Of a stretch of DNA of 64,000 nucleotides, positions 47,996-58,098 are shown piece after piece. The translations under genes were made by a program, and so were the position numbers. The stretch comes from Arthrobacter terrae. GTDB taxonomy: Bacteria; Actinomycetota; Actinomycetes; Actinomycetales; Micrococcaceae. The notes beneath the pieces were generated by a model. That model did not search any database and had not been told where the DNA came from. It worked only from the letters and a program-made list of their open reading frames with translations. The stretch lies in contig NZ_JADNYM010000010.1 in assembly GCF_015708085.1 (NCBI RefSeq), positions 95,604 to 159,603 on the forward strand, read 5' to 3'. How positions within the stretch are numbered: the stretch's first letter is position 1; every line of letters starts with the position of its first letter.

Positions 47996-48781
47996 CTAAA
48001 TGCGTGCCAACCGTCGGTTCAGCTCCGTCAGCAAAGCGGGAGCGTCCACTACTATTACCGCCGCTCCCGCGGTTTCCAGTTCCCCGCGCAAGCTAAAGCC
48101 CCATTTCACGCCGATGCAGTCCAATCCGTTAGCGCGTGCTCCAAGGACATCCTGTGCCCGGTCCCCCACCATAACGGGCTGTCCCGGACCACTCATGGCA
48201 CGGGCGGCAGAAGCAATGATTTCGCTCTTTCCGCTGCGGTACCCCGGATCTGACGGACGCAGTGTTTCGTCATCCGCGGAGCCGAATACCTCGCTGAAAT
48301 AGCCCGCCAAACCGTGAGCCCGCAGCACGGTTCCAGCCAAGGCCTGCGGTTTCTGCGTAGCAACTCCCAGTGCAATGCCCCGATCCTGCAGGTCCTTCAG
48401 CACTTCCCTGACACCGGGGTAGACCCGCCCCATCGCAATACCCTTTAGCGCATACCAGCGCCGGTATCTTCGGATCAATTCCGGGAGCTGAACGGCAGCA
48501 GCATCCGTCAGGTCCAACAAGGCATCGGAGAGTTTGGGACCCACCATGGCCGCGAGCACGGATTCGCCAGGGACCGGAAGTCCCATCTCATGCAGCGCGT
48601 GGGCAATACCACCGCTGATACCGCCGGCCGGATCCACCAGCGTGCCGTCCAAGTCGAAGAGCACGCCGGCACACGCCTGTGCACGGTCCTGCGCGGGGTC
48701 CTGCGCACGGTCCTGTCTACACTCCTGCACACCGTCCTGCGCACGTGCCTGATCGGTCACGATGATCCCCGGGGCAGTCAC
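47996..48781 (-). CDS. HAD-family hydrolase (phosphoglycolate phosphatase-like) with N-terminal tetrapeptide repeat
   Basis: 261 residues. HAD core: [10 protein letters not shown] near residue 38, ATQKPQA and GDRAQDV. The cap helix GVGP-like [12 protein letters not shown] fits the PGP group, so phosphoglycolate phosphatase is plausible but not certain. Before the HAD core is a repeat of about six tetrapeptides ending in Q ([12 protein letters not shown]), from a 12-bp DNA tandem repeat. The GTG at 48781 overlaps the uvrA stop (GTGA). Internal GTG codons near the end of the repeat could start a shorter protein. Confidence 0.85.
   Translation of the reverse strand: MTAPGIIVTDQARAQDGVQECRQDRAQDPAQDRAQACAGVLFDLDGTLVDPAGGISGGIAHALHEMGLPVPGESVLAAMVGPKLSDALLDLTDAAAVQLPELIRRYRRWYALKGIAMGRVYPGVREVLKDLQDRGIALGVATQKPQALAGTVLRAHGLAGYFSEVFGSADDETLRPSDPGYRSGKSEIIASAARAMSGPGQPVMVGDRAQDVLGARANGLDCIGVKWGFSLRGELETAGAAVIVVDAPALLTELNRRLARI
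48679..48750. repeat. 12-bp tandem repeat (x6) in the HAD gene 5' region
   Basis: Six units in register such as GTGCACGGTCCT, GCGCGGGGTCCT and GCGCACGGTCCT, most ending in TCCT. On the coding strand each unit begins CAGGAC or similar, giving the tetrapeptide repeat. Placed between the uvrA stop and the HAD catalytic core. Confidence 0.9.
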
Positions 48782-51702
48782 GACAAGACCTCACTGAGGA
48801 AGGAAGCCGTGTAGCTCGTCGTGGACCGGGCGACTTTTTCAGGAGTCCCGGCGGCCATCAGCAGACCACCACCGGAACCACCGTCCGGGCCCAGATCCAC
48901 TACCCAGTCCGCACTCTTAATGACGTCAAGGTTGTGCTCGATGGTGATCACGGTGTTCCCCTTGTCCACCAGTCCCTGCAGTACCAGCAGCAGCTTGCGG
49001 ATGTCTTCAAAATGCAGGCCGGTGGTAGGTTCATCGAGGACATAGACGCTGCGTCCGTTCGAGCGCTTCTGCAGTTCAGCGGCCAGCTTGACCCGTTGAG
49101 CTTCCCCGCCGGACAGCGTTGTTGAAGCCTGACCCAGCCGCACGTAGCCCAGCCCGACGTCGACCAGGGTGTTCAGGTGACGCGCGATCGGGGTGAAGGC
49201 AGCGAAGAAGTCCGCTCCCTCCTCAATTGGCATATTTAACACGTCCGCAATCGATTTGCCCTTGTAATGGACTTCCAGCGTTTCGCGGTTGTAACGGGCT
49301 CCGTGACACACCTCGCACGGCACGTAAACGTCCGGCAGGAAGTTCATTTCGATCTTCAGCGTCCCGTCCCCGGAACACGCTTCGCAACGGCCGCCCTTGA
49401 CGTTAAAGGAGAACCGGCCCGGCTGATAACCACGGACCTTGGCCTCGGTGGTTTCGGCGAAGAGCCTGCGGATATTGTCAAAAACTCCGGTATAGGTGGC
49501 CGGATTGGACCGTGGCGTGCGGCCGATCGGGCTTTGGTCTACATGGACGACCTTGTCCAGATGCTCCAGACCGTCCACCCGCAGGTGCCGACCCGCCACC
49601 TGCTTGGCACCGTTAAGTTTATTGGCCAGCACCTTATAGAGAATCTCGTTGACCAACGTTGACTTACCGGAGCCGCTGACCCCCGTTACCGCGGTGAACA
49701 GCCCGAGGGGGAAGGCCACATCCACGTTTTGCAGGTTGTTCTCCCGCGCTCCGACGACCTTGAGCTCACGCTTCTTGTCATATTTACGCCGCTTGGCCGG
49801 GACCACGATGCTCTTGCGGCCGGAGAGGTAGTCCGCGGTCAGCGATTTGGTGTTCGTGAGCAGGTCCGCGTAGGAGCCCGAATGCACTACCTCGCCGCCG
49901 TGTTCTCCCGCGCCCGGGCCGATGTCCACAATCCAGTCAGCTTCCTGAATCGTATCTTCATCATGTTCGACGACTATCAGGGTGTTCCCCAAATCGCGCA
50001 GCCTGGTCAGGGTCTCGATCAGCCGGCGGTTATCCCGCTGGTGCAGTCCAATGGACGGCTCATCCAGCACGTAAAGCACGCCCACGAGACCGGAGCCGAT
50101 CTGAGTGGCCAGCCGGATCCGCTGGGCCTCCCCGCCGGAGAGCGTTGCAGAGGCCCGCTCCAGGTTCAGGTACTCCAGACCGACGTCGAGCAAAAAAGTC
50201 AGTCGGGCCTGAATCTCCTTAAGTACCTGGCTGGCAATCTGCGCCTCCCGCCCGGTCAGCACCAAATGAGAGAGGAATTCAAAGCAGTCGCGCATCGGCA
50301 GCGCCGAAACAGCCGAGATCGACTTACCGTTGATCAGCACCGAGAGCGATGCAGGATTCAACCTCGCTCCGCCGCATACCGGACACGGGATCTGGCGCAT
50401 GTACTCTTCATAACGGTCCCGTGCGGTATCCGACTCGGTTTCCACATGCTTGCGCTGAATGTACTGGACCGCACCTTCAAAACCGGTGCTGTACTTACGT
50501 TCCCGACCGAACCGGTTTTTGTACTGCACCACTACCTTGTGGTCCTTGCCGTACAGCACTGACTGCCGGGCGTCCTCGGGGAGTTTCCGCCACGGAGCCG
50601 TCATGGAGAAGCCCAAATCCTTCGCCAGACCATCCAGCAGCCGGTTCCAATACTCCGTTGTCGCGGTCCCCAGGGACCACGGCGCGATCGCACCTTCCGC
50701 CAGCGAGAGCTGGGGGTTCGGCACAACCAATTCCTCGTCAACCTCCAGCTTCGTTCCGATGCCGCTGCAGGCAGGACAGGCACCGAAGGGATTGTTAAAG
50801 GAGAACGAGCGCGGTTCCACCTCGTCAATGGCCAGTGGATGCTCATTAGGGCAGGCCAGATTCTCGGAAAAGGACCGGATCCGCTGCGGGTCGTCGTCGT
50901 CGAGCTCGACCAGCTCCACCAGCACCCGGCCTTCAGCCAGACCGAGTGCTGTCTCCACCGAATCAGTCAGCCGTTGGGAAATTCCATCCTTGACCACCAG
51001 GCGATCCACGACCACCTCAATCGTGTGCTTGAACTGCTTCTTCAATTTCGGCGCCTCGGCCAGCTGGATCAGTTCGCCGTCCACCTTGGCGCGGGAGTAG
51101 CCCTTCGCTGTCAGCTCCTTGAAAAGATCCACGAACTCGCCCTTGCGGGACCGGACCACTGGGGCAAGCACCTGAAAGCGGGTCCCTTCCGGCATTTCCA
51201 GCAGCTGGTCGACGATCTGCTGCGGCGTCTGCCGGGTCACCGGCTCGCCGCAGACGGGACAGTGCGGGATCCCTACCCGCGCCCACAGCAGACGCATGTA
51301 GTCATAGATCTCTGTGATTGTGCCGACCGTGGATCGCGGGTTTTTATTCGTTGACTTCTGGTCGATCGATACCGCGGGTGAGAGACCCTCAATGAAATCC
51401 ACGTCCGGCTTGTCCACCTGACCGAGGAACTGGCGGGCATAAGCGGAGAGCGACTCCACATAGCGGCGCTGCCCTTCGGCGAAGATCGTGTCAAAGGCCA
51501 GCGAGGATTTCCCCGAGCCGGAGAGCCCGGTAAAGACGATCATGGCATCACGGGGCAGATCCAGATCCACATTGCGCAGGTTATTCTCCCGCGCACCCTT
51601 GACGACCAGACGGGACCGGTCCTGTTGGGTCAGCGGCCGACTCGAAACCGGCTGCGGCGATACTTTTTGCGGTGTTTCAACTGCTTTAGGCACGTACTCC
51701 AT
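48778..51702 (-). CDS. uvrA: excinuclease ABC subunit A
   Basis: 974-residue DNA damage sensor of nucleotide excision repair, two ABC domains with GLSGSGKSS and [10 protein letters not shown]-loops, LSGGEAQR signatures, and zinc-finger cysteines (CPVCGE...; [20 protein letters not shown]). ATG 51702. No ribosome-binding site is visible and the LexA-like box ends five bases upstream, so the message may be leaderless or start further downstream. Coupled to the HAD gene by GTGA. Confidence 0.97.
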   Translation of the reverse strand: MEYVPKAVETPQKVSPQPVSSRPLTQQDRSRLVVKGARENNLRNVDLDLPRDAMIVFTGLSGSGKSSLAFDTIFAEGQRRYVESLSAYARQFLGQVDKPDVDFIEGLSPAVSIDQKSTNKNPRSTVGTITEIYDYMRLLWARVGIPHCPVCGEPVTRQTPQQIVDQLLEMPEGTRFQVLAPVVRSRKGEFVDLFKELTAKGYSRAKVDGELIQLAEAPKLKKQFKHTIEVVVDRLVVKDGISQRLTDSVETALGLAEGRVLVELVELDDDDPQRIRSFSENLACPNEHPLAIDEVEPRSFSFNNPFGACPACSGIGTKLEVDEELVVPNPQLSLAEGAIAPWSLGTATTEYWNRLLDGLAKDLGFSMTAPWRKLPEDARQSVLYGKDHKVVVQYKNRFGRERKYSTGFEGAVQYIQRKHVETESDTARDRYEEYMRQIPCPVCGGARLNPASLSVLINGKSISAVSALPMRDCFEFLSHLVLTGREAQIASQVLKEIQARLTFLLDVGLEYLNLERASATLSGGEAQRIRLATQIGSGLVGVLYVLDEPSIGLHQRDNRRLIETLTRLRDLGNTLIVVEHDEDTIQEADWIVDIGPGAGEHGGEVVHSGSYADLLTNTKSLTADYLSGRKSIVVPAKRRKYDKKRELKVVGARENNLQNVDVAFPLGLFTAVTGVSGSGKSTLVNEILYKVLANKLNGAKQVAGRHLRVDGLEHLDKVVHVDQSPIGRTPRSNPATYTGVFDNIRRLFAETTEAKVRGYQPGRFSFNVKGGRCEACSGDGTLKIEMNFLPDVYVPCEVCHGARYNRETLEVHYKGKSIADVLNMPIEEGADFFAAFTPIARHLNTLVDVGLGYVRLGQASTTLSGGEAQRVKLAAELQKRSNGRSVYVLDEPTTGLHFEDIRKLLLVLQGLVDKGNTVITIEHNLDVIKSADWVVDLGPDGGSGGGLLMAAGTPEKVARSTTSYTASFLSEVLS

Positions 51703-51707
51703 AATAA

Positions 51708-51723
51708 TCGAATCTTCGTTCGA
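51708..51723 (-). promoter_or_regulatory. LexA-like SOS box at uvrA
   Basis: TCGAATCTTCGTTCGA fits the Gram-positive LexA pattern CGAAC-N4-GTTCG with one mismatch in one arm. It lies five bases before the uvrA start. SOS control of uvrA is well known in other bacteria. Confidence 0.7.
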
Positions 51724-51765
51724 ACATGCCGTCCCTTCGGAACTTTCGCCAGAGGCTTAGAAAGT

Positions 51766-52176
51766 CTACTTGGCATTGGGGCGTTCGACGGCGGCGCGGA
51801 CCAATTCCAGCGCCACTGCCAACGCCACGCCGTGCCGGCTGACTACGGCGGCATAATCTGACGCGGCGGCCGCTACCTGCGCCAGCGACTCGTCCCCTGC
51901 TGCGGCCACCACCGTCCCCGCACGGCCAGCGGTGCGTACGATCCCCGCCTGTTCCAGTTCACGGTATGCACGGGCCACCGTGTTGACTGCGACACCGAGC
52001 TGCCCGGCCAGCGCCCGGACCGGCGGAAGCCGTGTCCCCACAGCAAGCTTCCCGGAGGCGGCGAGGTCCAAAATGCGCACCCGAATCTGCTCGAACGGCG
52101 GTACCGACGACGCTTCATCCAACCGCCACCGGCCCAGCACCGCACCGCCGCTTTTCACTGTCCCGGTATCTTTCAC
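51766..52176 (-). CDS. GntR-family regulator (short, YtrA-like)
   Basis: 136 residues. A GntR winged helix-turn-helix (PPFEQIRVRILDLAASGKLAVGTRLPPVRALAGQLGVAVNTVARAYRELEQAGIV) with only a short C-terminal tail, as in the YtrA subgroup that controls ABC exporters. GTG 52176 overlaps the stop of the ABC gene (GTGA), so it is the last gene of the exporter operon and probably its repressor. The 50-bp leader of uvrA lies downstream. Confidence 0.88.
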   Translation of the reverse strand: MKDTGTVKSGGAVLGRWRLDEASSVPPFEQIRVRILDLAASGKLAVGTRLPPVRALAGQLGVAVNTVARAYRELEQAGIVRTAGRAGTVVAAAGDESLAQVAAAASDYAAVVSRHGVALAVALELVRAAVERPNAK

Positions 52177-54092
52177 AGCACAGCTGTCTCTTCGACCAGC
52201 GGATCACCGAACTGGGACATGTACAGGTCGTGATAAAAACCGTCCGCGGCCAGCAGCTGCTCGTGAGTGCCCTGCTCCAGAATTCTGCCGTGGTCCATCA
52301 CGAGGATCAGGTCCGCGTCGCGGATTGTGGAGAGCCGGTGGGCAATGACAAAGCTGGTCCGCGACTCGCGCAGCCGGTTCATTGCCTGGCGGATCAGCAC
52401 CTCGGTACGGGTGTCTACGGAGCTGGTGGCCTCGTCCAGAATCAGGATGCCGGGATCTGCCAGCCAGGCTCTGGCGATGGTCATGAGCTGGCGCTGTCCC
52501 TGGCTGAGGCTGTCGCCATCGGCGGACAATTCGGTCTCATAACCCTCCGGGAGGGACCTGACAAAGTGATCGACATACGTTGCCTCCGCGGCCTGCTCTA
52601 TCTGCTCCTGCGTCGCATCCAGGCGCCCATAGGCCAAATTATCCCGAATGGTCCCGCCGAAGAGCCACGCATCCTGAAGCACCATGCCAAACCGCCGGCG
52701 CAGATCATCGCGCGTCATTTGGGCTGTGTCCACGCCGTCAATGGTGATCCGGCCGGAGTCAATTTCGTAGAACCGCATCAGCAGGTTCACCAGCGTCGTC
52801 TTCCCGGCACCCGTCGGCCCGACAATCGCCACCGTTTGTCCGGGCTCCGCCACTAAGGACAGATCCTGGATCAGCGGCTCGCCCGGGATGTAGCTGAAGT
52901 TCACGTTCTCGAAGACCACCCTGCCGACCGTGGCACCGATCGTTACCGCAGGGACTGGATCGGGTGCCTGCTCCTTGGCATCGAGCAGGTCAAAGACCCG
53001 CTCTGCTGAGGCGACACCGGACTGCAGCAAATTGATCATCCCGCCGATCTGCGCCATCGGCTGGCTGAACTGGCGTGAATACTGAATAAACGCCTGCACG
53101 CTGCCGATGGTCAGGTTTCCGGAGGCAATCTGCACACCGCCGACCACTGCTACCGCCACATAATTCAGATTGGAAATAAAGTTCATCGACGGCATGATGA
53201 TCCCCGAGATGAATTGTGCGTTGGCGCTGGAGCGGAACAGGCTCTCATTTGAGACGGCGAATTTGTCGATCGCCACCTGCTGCTGCCCGAATGCCTTGAC
53301 CACCTCGTGGCCGGTGAACATCTCCTCAATGTAACCGTTGAGCTCGCCGGTCGTCTTCCACTGTGCGGTGAACTGTACCTTGGACCGCTTGGCGATCAGG
53401 ATGGTTATGAGCACAGTCGCGGGAACCGTTGCCAGCGCTATCAGCGCCAGCATCGGCGAAATGGAAAACATCATCGACAGCACACCGACCACTGTCAGGA
53501 CGGAGACCAGCAGCTGCGTCAGCGTCTGATTCAACGTCTGCGAGAAATTGTCGATGTCGTTGGTGACCCGGCTGAGCACATCGCCGCGGGATTCCTCTTG
53601 GAAATGGGACATCGGCAGCCGGTCCAGTTTCGTTTCGATCTCCTGCCGCAGTTTGTACATGGCGCGCTGGACGATTCCCGCGGTGATGTAGCCCTGGCCA
53701 TAATTGAAGAAGAACGCCACAGCATAAAGGACCAGCACGCTCAGCAGCACCCAGCCAAGGGCCTGCTGATCAAGTCCTTGGCCGGGCACCACATTCATCC
53801 CGCTGAGCATGTCCGCAACCTGACCCTGGCCTTTGGCCCGCAGGCCGTCTACTGCCTGTGCCTTCGTCACAGATGCGGGGAACATCTTACCCACTACGCC
53901 TTGAAAAATCAGGTCCGTGGCGTGACCGAGAATCTTCGGAGCCAGCACACTCATGCCGACCGCGACAGCCGCCAGGAAAACCACCCAGATCATCCGTGGC
54001 CTGTCGGCCGCCATCAACCTAAAGATCCGCTTAACACTCGGTCCAAACGATTTTGCCTTCTGCGGCGGTCCGCCGTGTCCGCGCATACTCAT
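52173..54092 (-). CDS. heterodimeric ABC exporter half, canonical ATPase site
   Basis: 639-residue fused membrane/ATPase exporter. N-terminal helices with an inserted extracytoplasmic region near residues 65-105, then Walker A GPTGAGKTT, signature LSQGQRQ, Walker B ILILDEATSS with the catalytic Glu. ATG 54092 overlaps the partner stop (ATGA). Resembles YheH/BmrD- or TM288-like halves; substrate unknown, multidrug or lipid possible. Confidence 0.92.
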   Translation of the reverse strand: MSMRGHGGPPQKAKSFGPSVKRIFRLMAADRPRMIWVVFLAAVAVGMSVLAPKILGHATDLIFQGVVGKMFPASVTKAQAVDGLRAKGQGQVADMLSGMNVVPGQGLDQQALGWVLLSVLVLYAVAFFFNYGQGYITAGIVQRAMYKLRQEIETKLDRLPMSHFQEESRGDVLSRVTNDIDNFSQTLNQTLTQLLVSVLTVVGVLSMMFSISPMLALIALATVPATVLITILIAKRSKVQFTAQWKTTGELNGYIEEMFTGHEVVKAFGQQQVAIDKFAVSNESLFRSSANAQFISGIIMPSMNFISNLNYVAVAVVGGVQIASGNLTIGSVQAFIQYSRQFSQPMAQIGGMINLLQSGVASAERVFDLLDAKEQAPDPVPAVTIGATVGRVVFENVNFSYIPGEPLIQDLSLVAEPGQTVAIVGPTGAGKTTLVNLLMRFYEIDSGRITIDGVDTAQMTRDDLRRRFGMVLQDAWLFGGTIRDNLAYGRLDATQEQIEQAAEATYVDHFVRSLPEGYETELSADGDSLSQGQRQLMTIARAWLADPGILILDEATSSVDTRTEVLIRQAMNRLRESRTSFVIAHRLSTIRDADLILVMDHGRILEQGTHEQLLAADGFYHDLYMSQFGDPLVEETAVL

Positions 54093-55831
54093 ACCGCCCG
54101 CACCCCGTCATCGTCCGTGAGCTGCGAAGTTACTATCTCCTGATAGGTCCCGCAGCCTGCCATCAGCTCGTCATGCGTTCCCTGTCCCACCAGCCGCCCT
54201 TCATCCAGGACCAAAATATGGTCCGCATGCATGATCGTATTGACGCGCTGGGCCACCACGAGCACCGTGGCGTGCCGGGTCACAGGTTTCAGTGCCGCCC
54301 GCAGTTTCGCGTCTGTGGTGAAATCCAAGGCCGAAAAGCTGTCATCAAAAAGGTAAATCGACGGCTCGCTGACCACGGCACGGGCTATGCAAAGCCGCTG
54401 ACGCTGGCCGCCGGAGAGATTCGTCCCGCCCTGGCCTACGGGGGCATCCAACCCCGCCGGCATAAGCCTGACAAAGTCCGCAGCCTGGGCAATTTCAAGG
54501 GCCCGCCACAGCTGCTCGTCCGTCGCGTCCGGACGGCCGAAGCGCAGATTGCCGGCAATCGTTCCAGAGAACAGATACGCCCTCTGCGGCACCAGCCCAA
54601 TCGCCGAGCGCAGCGTCTCCAACGTCACCGTGTGGCTGTCATGGCCGCCCACCGAAATGGATCCGGCCGACCGGTCCAACAACCGCGGGATCAAATTCAA
54701 CAGCGTTGACTTGCCGCTGCCCGTGGAACCTATGACCGCCGTCGTCGTTCCCGGCTTTGCGGTGAAGCTCAATCCCGATACCACCGGCGCCTCCGCGCCC
54801 GGGTAGGTGAACCCGACATCACTGAATTCCAGAGCGCCGTCCAGCTCCCGCAGCGCCAGCGCCCCCGGAGAATCTGCCACCGAGGAATCGGTGTCCAGCA
54901 CCGTCTGAATCCGCTCCGCACAGACAGCGGCGCGCGGGATCATCATGAACATGAACATTGCCATCATCACCGACATCAAAATCTGCATGATGTAGCTCAA
55001 GTAGGCTGTCAGCGCTCCGATTTGCATGGCGCCGCTGTCGATACGCTGGCCGCCAAACCAGAGGACTCCAACAGAGGTTACGTTGACCACCACGAAAATG
55101 GTCGGGAACATCAGCGCCAGCAGCCGTCCCGTACGCAGCTGGGTCCACGTCAAGTCACCGTTAGCCTGGCCAAACCGCTCCATTTCGAAATCACGCCGGA
55201 CAAACGCGCGAATAACCGAAATTCCCATGATCTGCTCACGCAGCACGGCGTTGATCCGGTCCAGCTGTTTCTGCACCAGCCGGAACAGCGGAACCAACTT
55301 GCGCACTATAAGCCAGATGGCCAGAATCAGCACCGGCAGAATCACCACCAGGAGCCCGGACAACGGGACGTCCTGCTTCAATGCCAGCACAATCCCGCCC
55401 ACGCACATAATGGGAGCCGTCACCATCATGGTGAAGCCCATCAGCGTCAGCATCTGAACCTGCTGCACATCATTGGTGGTGCGGTTGATCAACGACGGAG
55501 CTCCGAAGACCCCTACCTCCTGGGCGGAAAACGATTCCACCCGGGTAAACAAATCCCGGCGCATCTGCCGCCCGACCTTCATCGCCAGATGTGCGCTCAG
55601 ATATGTTGCCCCCACGGCGCAGACGATCTGGCCGGCAGTAATGGCCAGCATCCAACCACCGAGCTGGAAAATCAGCGCCGTATTGCCCTTAACCACGCCG
55701 TCATCAATGATGTCTGCGTTGATGGTCGGCAGATACAGCGTGCCCAGGGTGGACAGGAACTGCAGCACAATGATCAGCGTGAGCGGGACTTTGTGCGGAG
55801 CCAGGTTCCGCATGATTAATCGGATGAGCAC
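54089..55831 (-). CDS. heterodimeric ABC exporter half, degenerate Walker B
   Basis: 580-residue partner with six helices, Walker A GSTGSGKST, signature LSGGQRQ and Walker B SIYLFDDSFSALD near residue 493. Asp stands where the catalytic Glu is expected, as in the non-catalytic halves (TM287, BmrC type) of heterodimeric exporters. GTG 55831 has an excellent GGAGGA four bases upstream; the frame to 55879 is unlikely. First gene of the exporter-regulator operon. Confidence 0.92.
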   Translation of the reverse strand: MLIRLIMRNLAPHKVPLTLIIVLQFLSTLGTLYLPTINADIIDDGVVKGNTALIFQLGGWMLAITAGQIVCAVGATYLSAHLAMKVGRQMRRDLFTRVESFSAQEVGVFGAPSLINRTTNDVQQVQMLTLMGFTMMVTAPIMCVGGIVLALKQDVPLSGLLVVILPVLILAIWLIVRKLVPLFRLVQKQLDRINAVLREQIMGISVIRAFVRRDFEMERFGQANGDLTWTQLRTGRLLALMFPTIFVVVNVTSVGVLWFGGQRIDSGAMQIGALTAYLSYIMQILMSVMMAMFMFMMIPRAAVCAERIQTVLDTDSSVADSPGALALRELDGALEFSDVGFTYPGAEAPVVSGLSFTAKPGTTTAVIGSTGSGKSTLLNLIPRLLDRSAGSISVGGHDSHTVTLETLRSAIGLVPQRAYLFSGTIAGNLRFGRPDATDEQLWRALEIAQAADFVRLMPAGLDAPVGQGGTNLSGGQRQRLCIARAVVSEPSIYLFDDSFSALDFTTDAKLRAALKPVTRHATVLVVAQRVNTIMHADHILVLDEGRLVGQGTHDELMAGCGTYQEIVTSQLTDDDGVRAV

Positions 55832-55882
55832 GAGTCCTCCATCGGACCTTATGACGAGAGCACAATACCAGCGGCACATAGA

Positions 55883-55911
55883 AGTTTTTACTCCACTGAC
55901 AGTGTAAAACT
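55883..55911. promoter_or_regulatory. inverted repeat upstream of the ABC exporter operon, candidate GntR operator
   Basis: AGTTTTTAC... and ...GTGTAAAACT arms around the central CACTGACAGTG palindrome (55894-55904), in an AT-rich patch about 50 bp before the exporter start. It fits a dimeric repressor site and would be the natural target of the operon's GntR protein. It also lies between the exporter and the divergent MBL gene. Confidence 0.55.
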
Positions 55912-55989
55912 ACTGCTGTCAAAGTTCCTCCGATACTTTGCCTTGTCCGCGCGCTTATTTTCACGGCGGAATCTGCGTAGGCTTTCGGC

Positions 55990-56646
55990 ATGAGCGCCAA
56001 CACTTGGAACCTGCCCGCCGTGACCGTCCGCAGCATCGCCGTGGGCGGCATGGACAATAATGTTTATCTCCTGACGGGGCGGCAAAGCGGCGATCAGGTC
56101 CTCATCGACGCCGCCGACGACGGCGGGGCTGTCCTTGCGCTACTGGCCGAGGCTGCCGCCGACGTCAACCCCGAGGCTACCGCCCGGCTGGCGTTGGTGG
56201 TGACGACCCATTCACACTGGGACCATGTTCGTGCGCTGGCCGAGGTCGTGGCCCGCACCGGCGCAAAGACCGCTGCCGGCCGGGATGACGCGGAAAGCAT
56301 CGAGGTGCCAACGAACACCTTGTTGGCCAACGGTGACGTGCTTAGCTTTGCCGGCTTTGCCCTTGACGTCATCGCGCTGCGCGGCCATACCCCCGGGTCC
56401 GTGGCGCTGCTGTACCGCGATCCAGCCGGCCCCGCGCACCTTTTCACCGGCGACTCGCTCTTCCCCGGCGGCGTGGGCAACACGCAGCAGGATTCCGCGC
56501 GCTTTAATCAGTTGCTCGATGACGTGGAAGCGCGGATCTTCGACGTTCTCCCGGACGATACTCTGGTTCACCCGGGTCATGGCACAGGAACGACGCTCGG
56601 GGACGAGCGAGGGCACCTTCAGCAATGGCGGGCCCGCGGCTGGTAG
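55990..56646 (+). CDS. MBL-fold metallo-hydrolase
   Basis: 218-residue metallo-beta-lactamase-fold hydrolase of the glyoxalase II-like group. Zinc motif HSHWDH at 74-79, then GHTPGS, FTGDSLFPGGVG and the last His in HPGHGTGT. The substrate is probably a thioester but cannot be fixed. ATG 55990. Divergent from the ABC exporter and convergent with the GH26-like gene. Confidence 0.88.
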   Translation: MSANTWNLPAVTVRSIAVGGMDNNVYLLTGRQSGDQVLIDAADDGGAVLALLAEAAADVNPEATARLALVVTTHSHWDHVRALAEVVARTGAKTAAGRDDAESIEVPTNTLLANGDVLSFAGFALDVIALRGHTPGSVALLYRDPAGPAHLFTGDSLFPGGVGNTQQDSARFNQLLDDVEARIFDVLPDDTLVHPGHGTGTTLGDERGHLQQWRARGW

Positions 56647-56714
56647 TTGTCGATGCCCGAACGGCAGCCGCGAACGCGCGGCGCAGGCAGGCGCAGCGCG
56701 ACGAGTGATGCCGT

Positions 56715-57860
56715 TTATTGGCGTTTTCGGAGCGCGTCCCTCATTGCCTGCAGATCTGCCGGGGTGGAATTGAACCGCCAATCGACGGTTCGGTTCACGG
56801 GCCCTTCAAATTTGCGGTAGTTAAACCAGAGGAACCCATAAATCCTTCCGTCCTTGCTGCTCCGCCAGGAATCAAGGTAGGCAACCATGTCCCGGATCCA
56901 CTCTGCTTTGCTGTCGGAGCCGGCACTCTCCACGGATGCAGTCTCAGCGATGATAATTGGTTTGCCCGGCGCAACCCTGGCGAGCTCGTCCAAACCGTCG
57001 CCAAAGAGCTGATCAACGGGCGTCCACGTCTTGATACTGCCCCGGCTGCCGAAGTTGTAAGCATCCAGCCCCACCTGCCCAACGTATCGGCTTCCCGGAT
57101 AGAGTCCGGCCAAATCCTGGGTCCTGCCCGAAGGCGCATTCGGTGACCAAATCCAGTTCACATTGCGCAATCCCGTGGCCCGGAATAGTTCGACGATGTG
57201 CCGCCACGCCCGGACGTATTCTCCGGGTTGGTTGCTGTTTTCCTGCTCGGACCATGGGTACCAATAGCCATTCATCTCATGGGCCAGCCGGATGGACAAC
57301 TTCGGATCGCCTGCGGCCACCAGCTGATCGGCCACCGAGGAGATGTACGCGTCATGGCTCCCATCGATGATGGTGGCGAGCCGGAAGCCGGGTTGGTTGA
57401 CTCCCTTGCCCGCCAACCATGGCTCCCAGGTAACGATGGGTACTGCGCCGTGGTCGATTGTTGCCCGGATATTGGCCACATCGAAACTCCGGCTGAAGTC
57501 AACGTAAGTCTGGATCATGGCGGGATACTCGCCCACACTTTGGGCCACCGCGTCGGCATCGCCGGCGCCGTTGTGCGTTGTAATCCCAAATTTGAGCTTC
57601 TTGTTGCTGATGGGCGGCGTTCCTGCATAATTCCACCCGGAGTCCGTCACAGAATCCCGCCCGGCGCCACCATCGCGGGTCAGGACCGTCAAGCCCAGAC
57701 ACACCAATGCCAGAACGATGGCCGCACTGAGCACTCCGGCGCTGATTCGTCCGGGGCGCAGGGCCGGAATTTGCCCAAGGCTGCGGGCCTTCCGGGTTCG
57801 GACCGGCGCCGGGCGGGATTCGCTCGCTTTGTCACCGGACGTCGGGTCAATCATGTTCAT
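56715..57860 (-). CDS. GH26-like glycoside hydrolase, membrane-anchored
   Basis: 381 residues. Cytoplasmic basic tail, one membrane helix at about 41-60, then an extracellular TIM barrel. RLAHEMNGYW at 191-200 with Glu195 (acid/base) and IIIAETASV with Glu306 (nucleophile) match glycoside hydrolase family 26 (beta-mannanases and relatives). A role in exopolysaccharide modification is possible. ATG 57860 lacks a good ribosome-binding site; ATG two codons later is equal. First clearly accessory gene of the right-hand part. The 238-bp upstream spacer holds no gene I can support. Confidence 0.85.
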   Translation of the reverse strand: MNMIDPTSGDKASESRPAPVRTRKARSLGQIPALRPGRISAGVLSAAIVLALVCLGLTVLTRDGGAGRDSVTDSGWNYAGTPPISNKKLKFGITTHNGAGDADAVAQSVGEYPAMIQTYVDFSRSFDVANIRATIDHGAVPIVTWEPWLAGKGVNQPGFRLATIIDGSHDAYISSVADQLVAAGDPKLSIRLAHEMNGYWYPWSEQENSNQPGEYVRAWRHIVELFRATGLRNVNWIWSPNAPSGRTQDLAGLYPGSRYVGQVGLDAYNFGSRGSIKTWTPVDQLFGDGLDELARVAPGKPIIIAETASVESAGSDSKAEWIRDMVAYLDSWRSSKDGRIYGFLWFNYRKFEGPVNRTVDWRFNSTPADLQAMRDALRKRQ

Positions 57861-58098
57861 CTGTGAATCATCCCCCCAGCAAATACATCTTAAAGGTCAT
57901 TCTGCCGACGGGCATATTGTCCGCGCCAAAATACTTGCTCTGAGCCAGAAGCCGACGCGGCTGGACCCATAGTGGCATCTTTCCCGGGTTATGGGTACGG
58001 GTAGCGGCTCGGCGCCGAGCCCAAGAGTGCGGGCCGGACCCTCCAGCGGCCGACCTGATCCAGCATCCGTAACGGTCCGGCCGGGGAGACGGAATTGA

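Noticed and set aside
55917..55922. TTGACA (minus strand) as the -35 element of the ABC exporter promoter
   Set aside because: No acceptable -10 element lies 16-18 bases downstream; TACACT is only 10 bases away.
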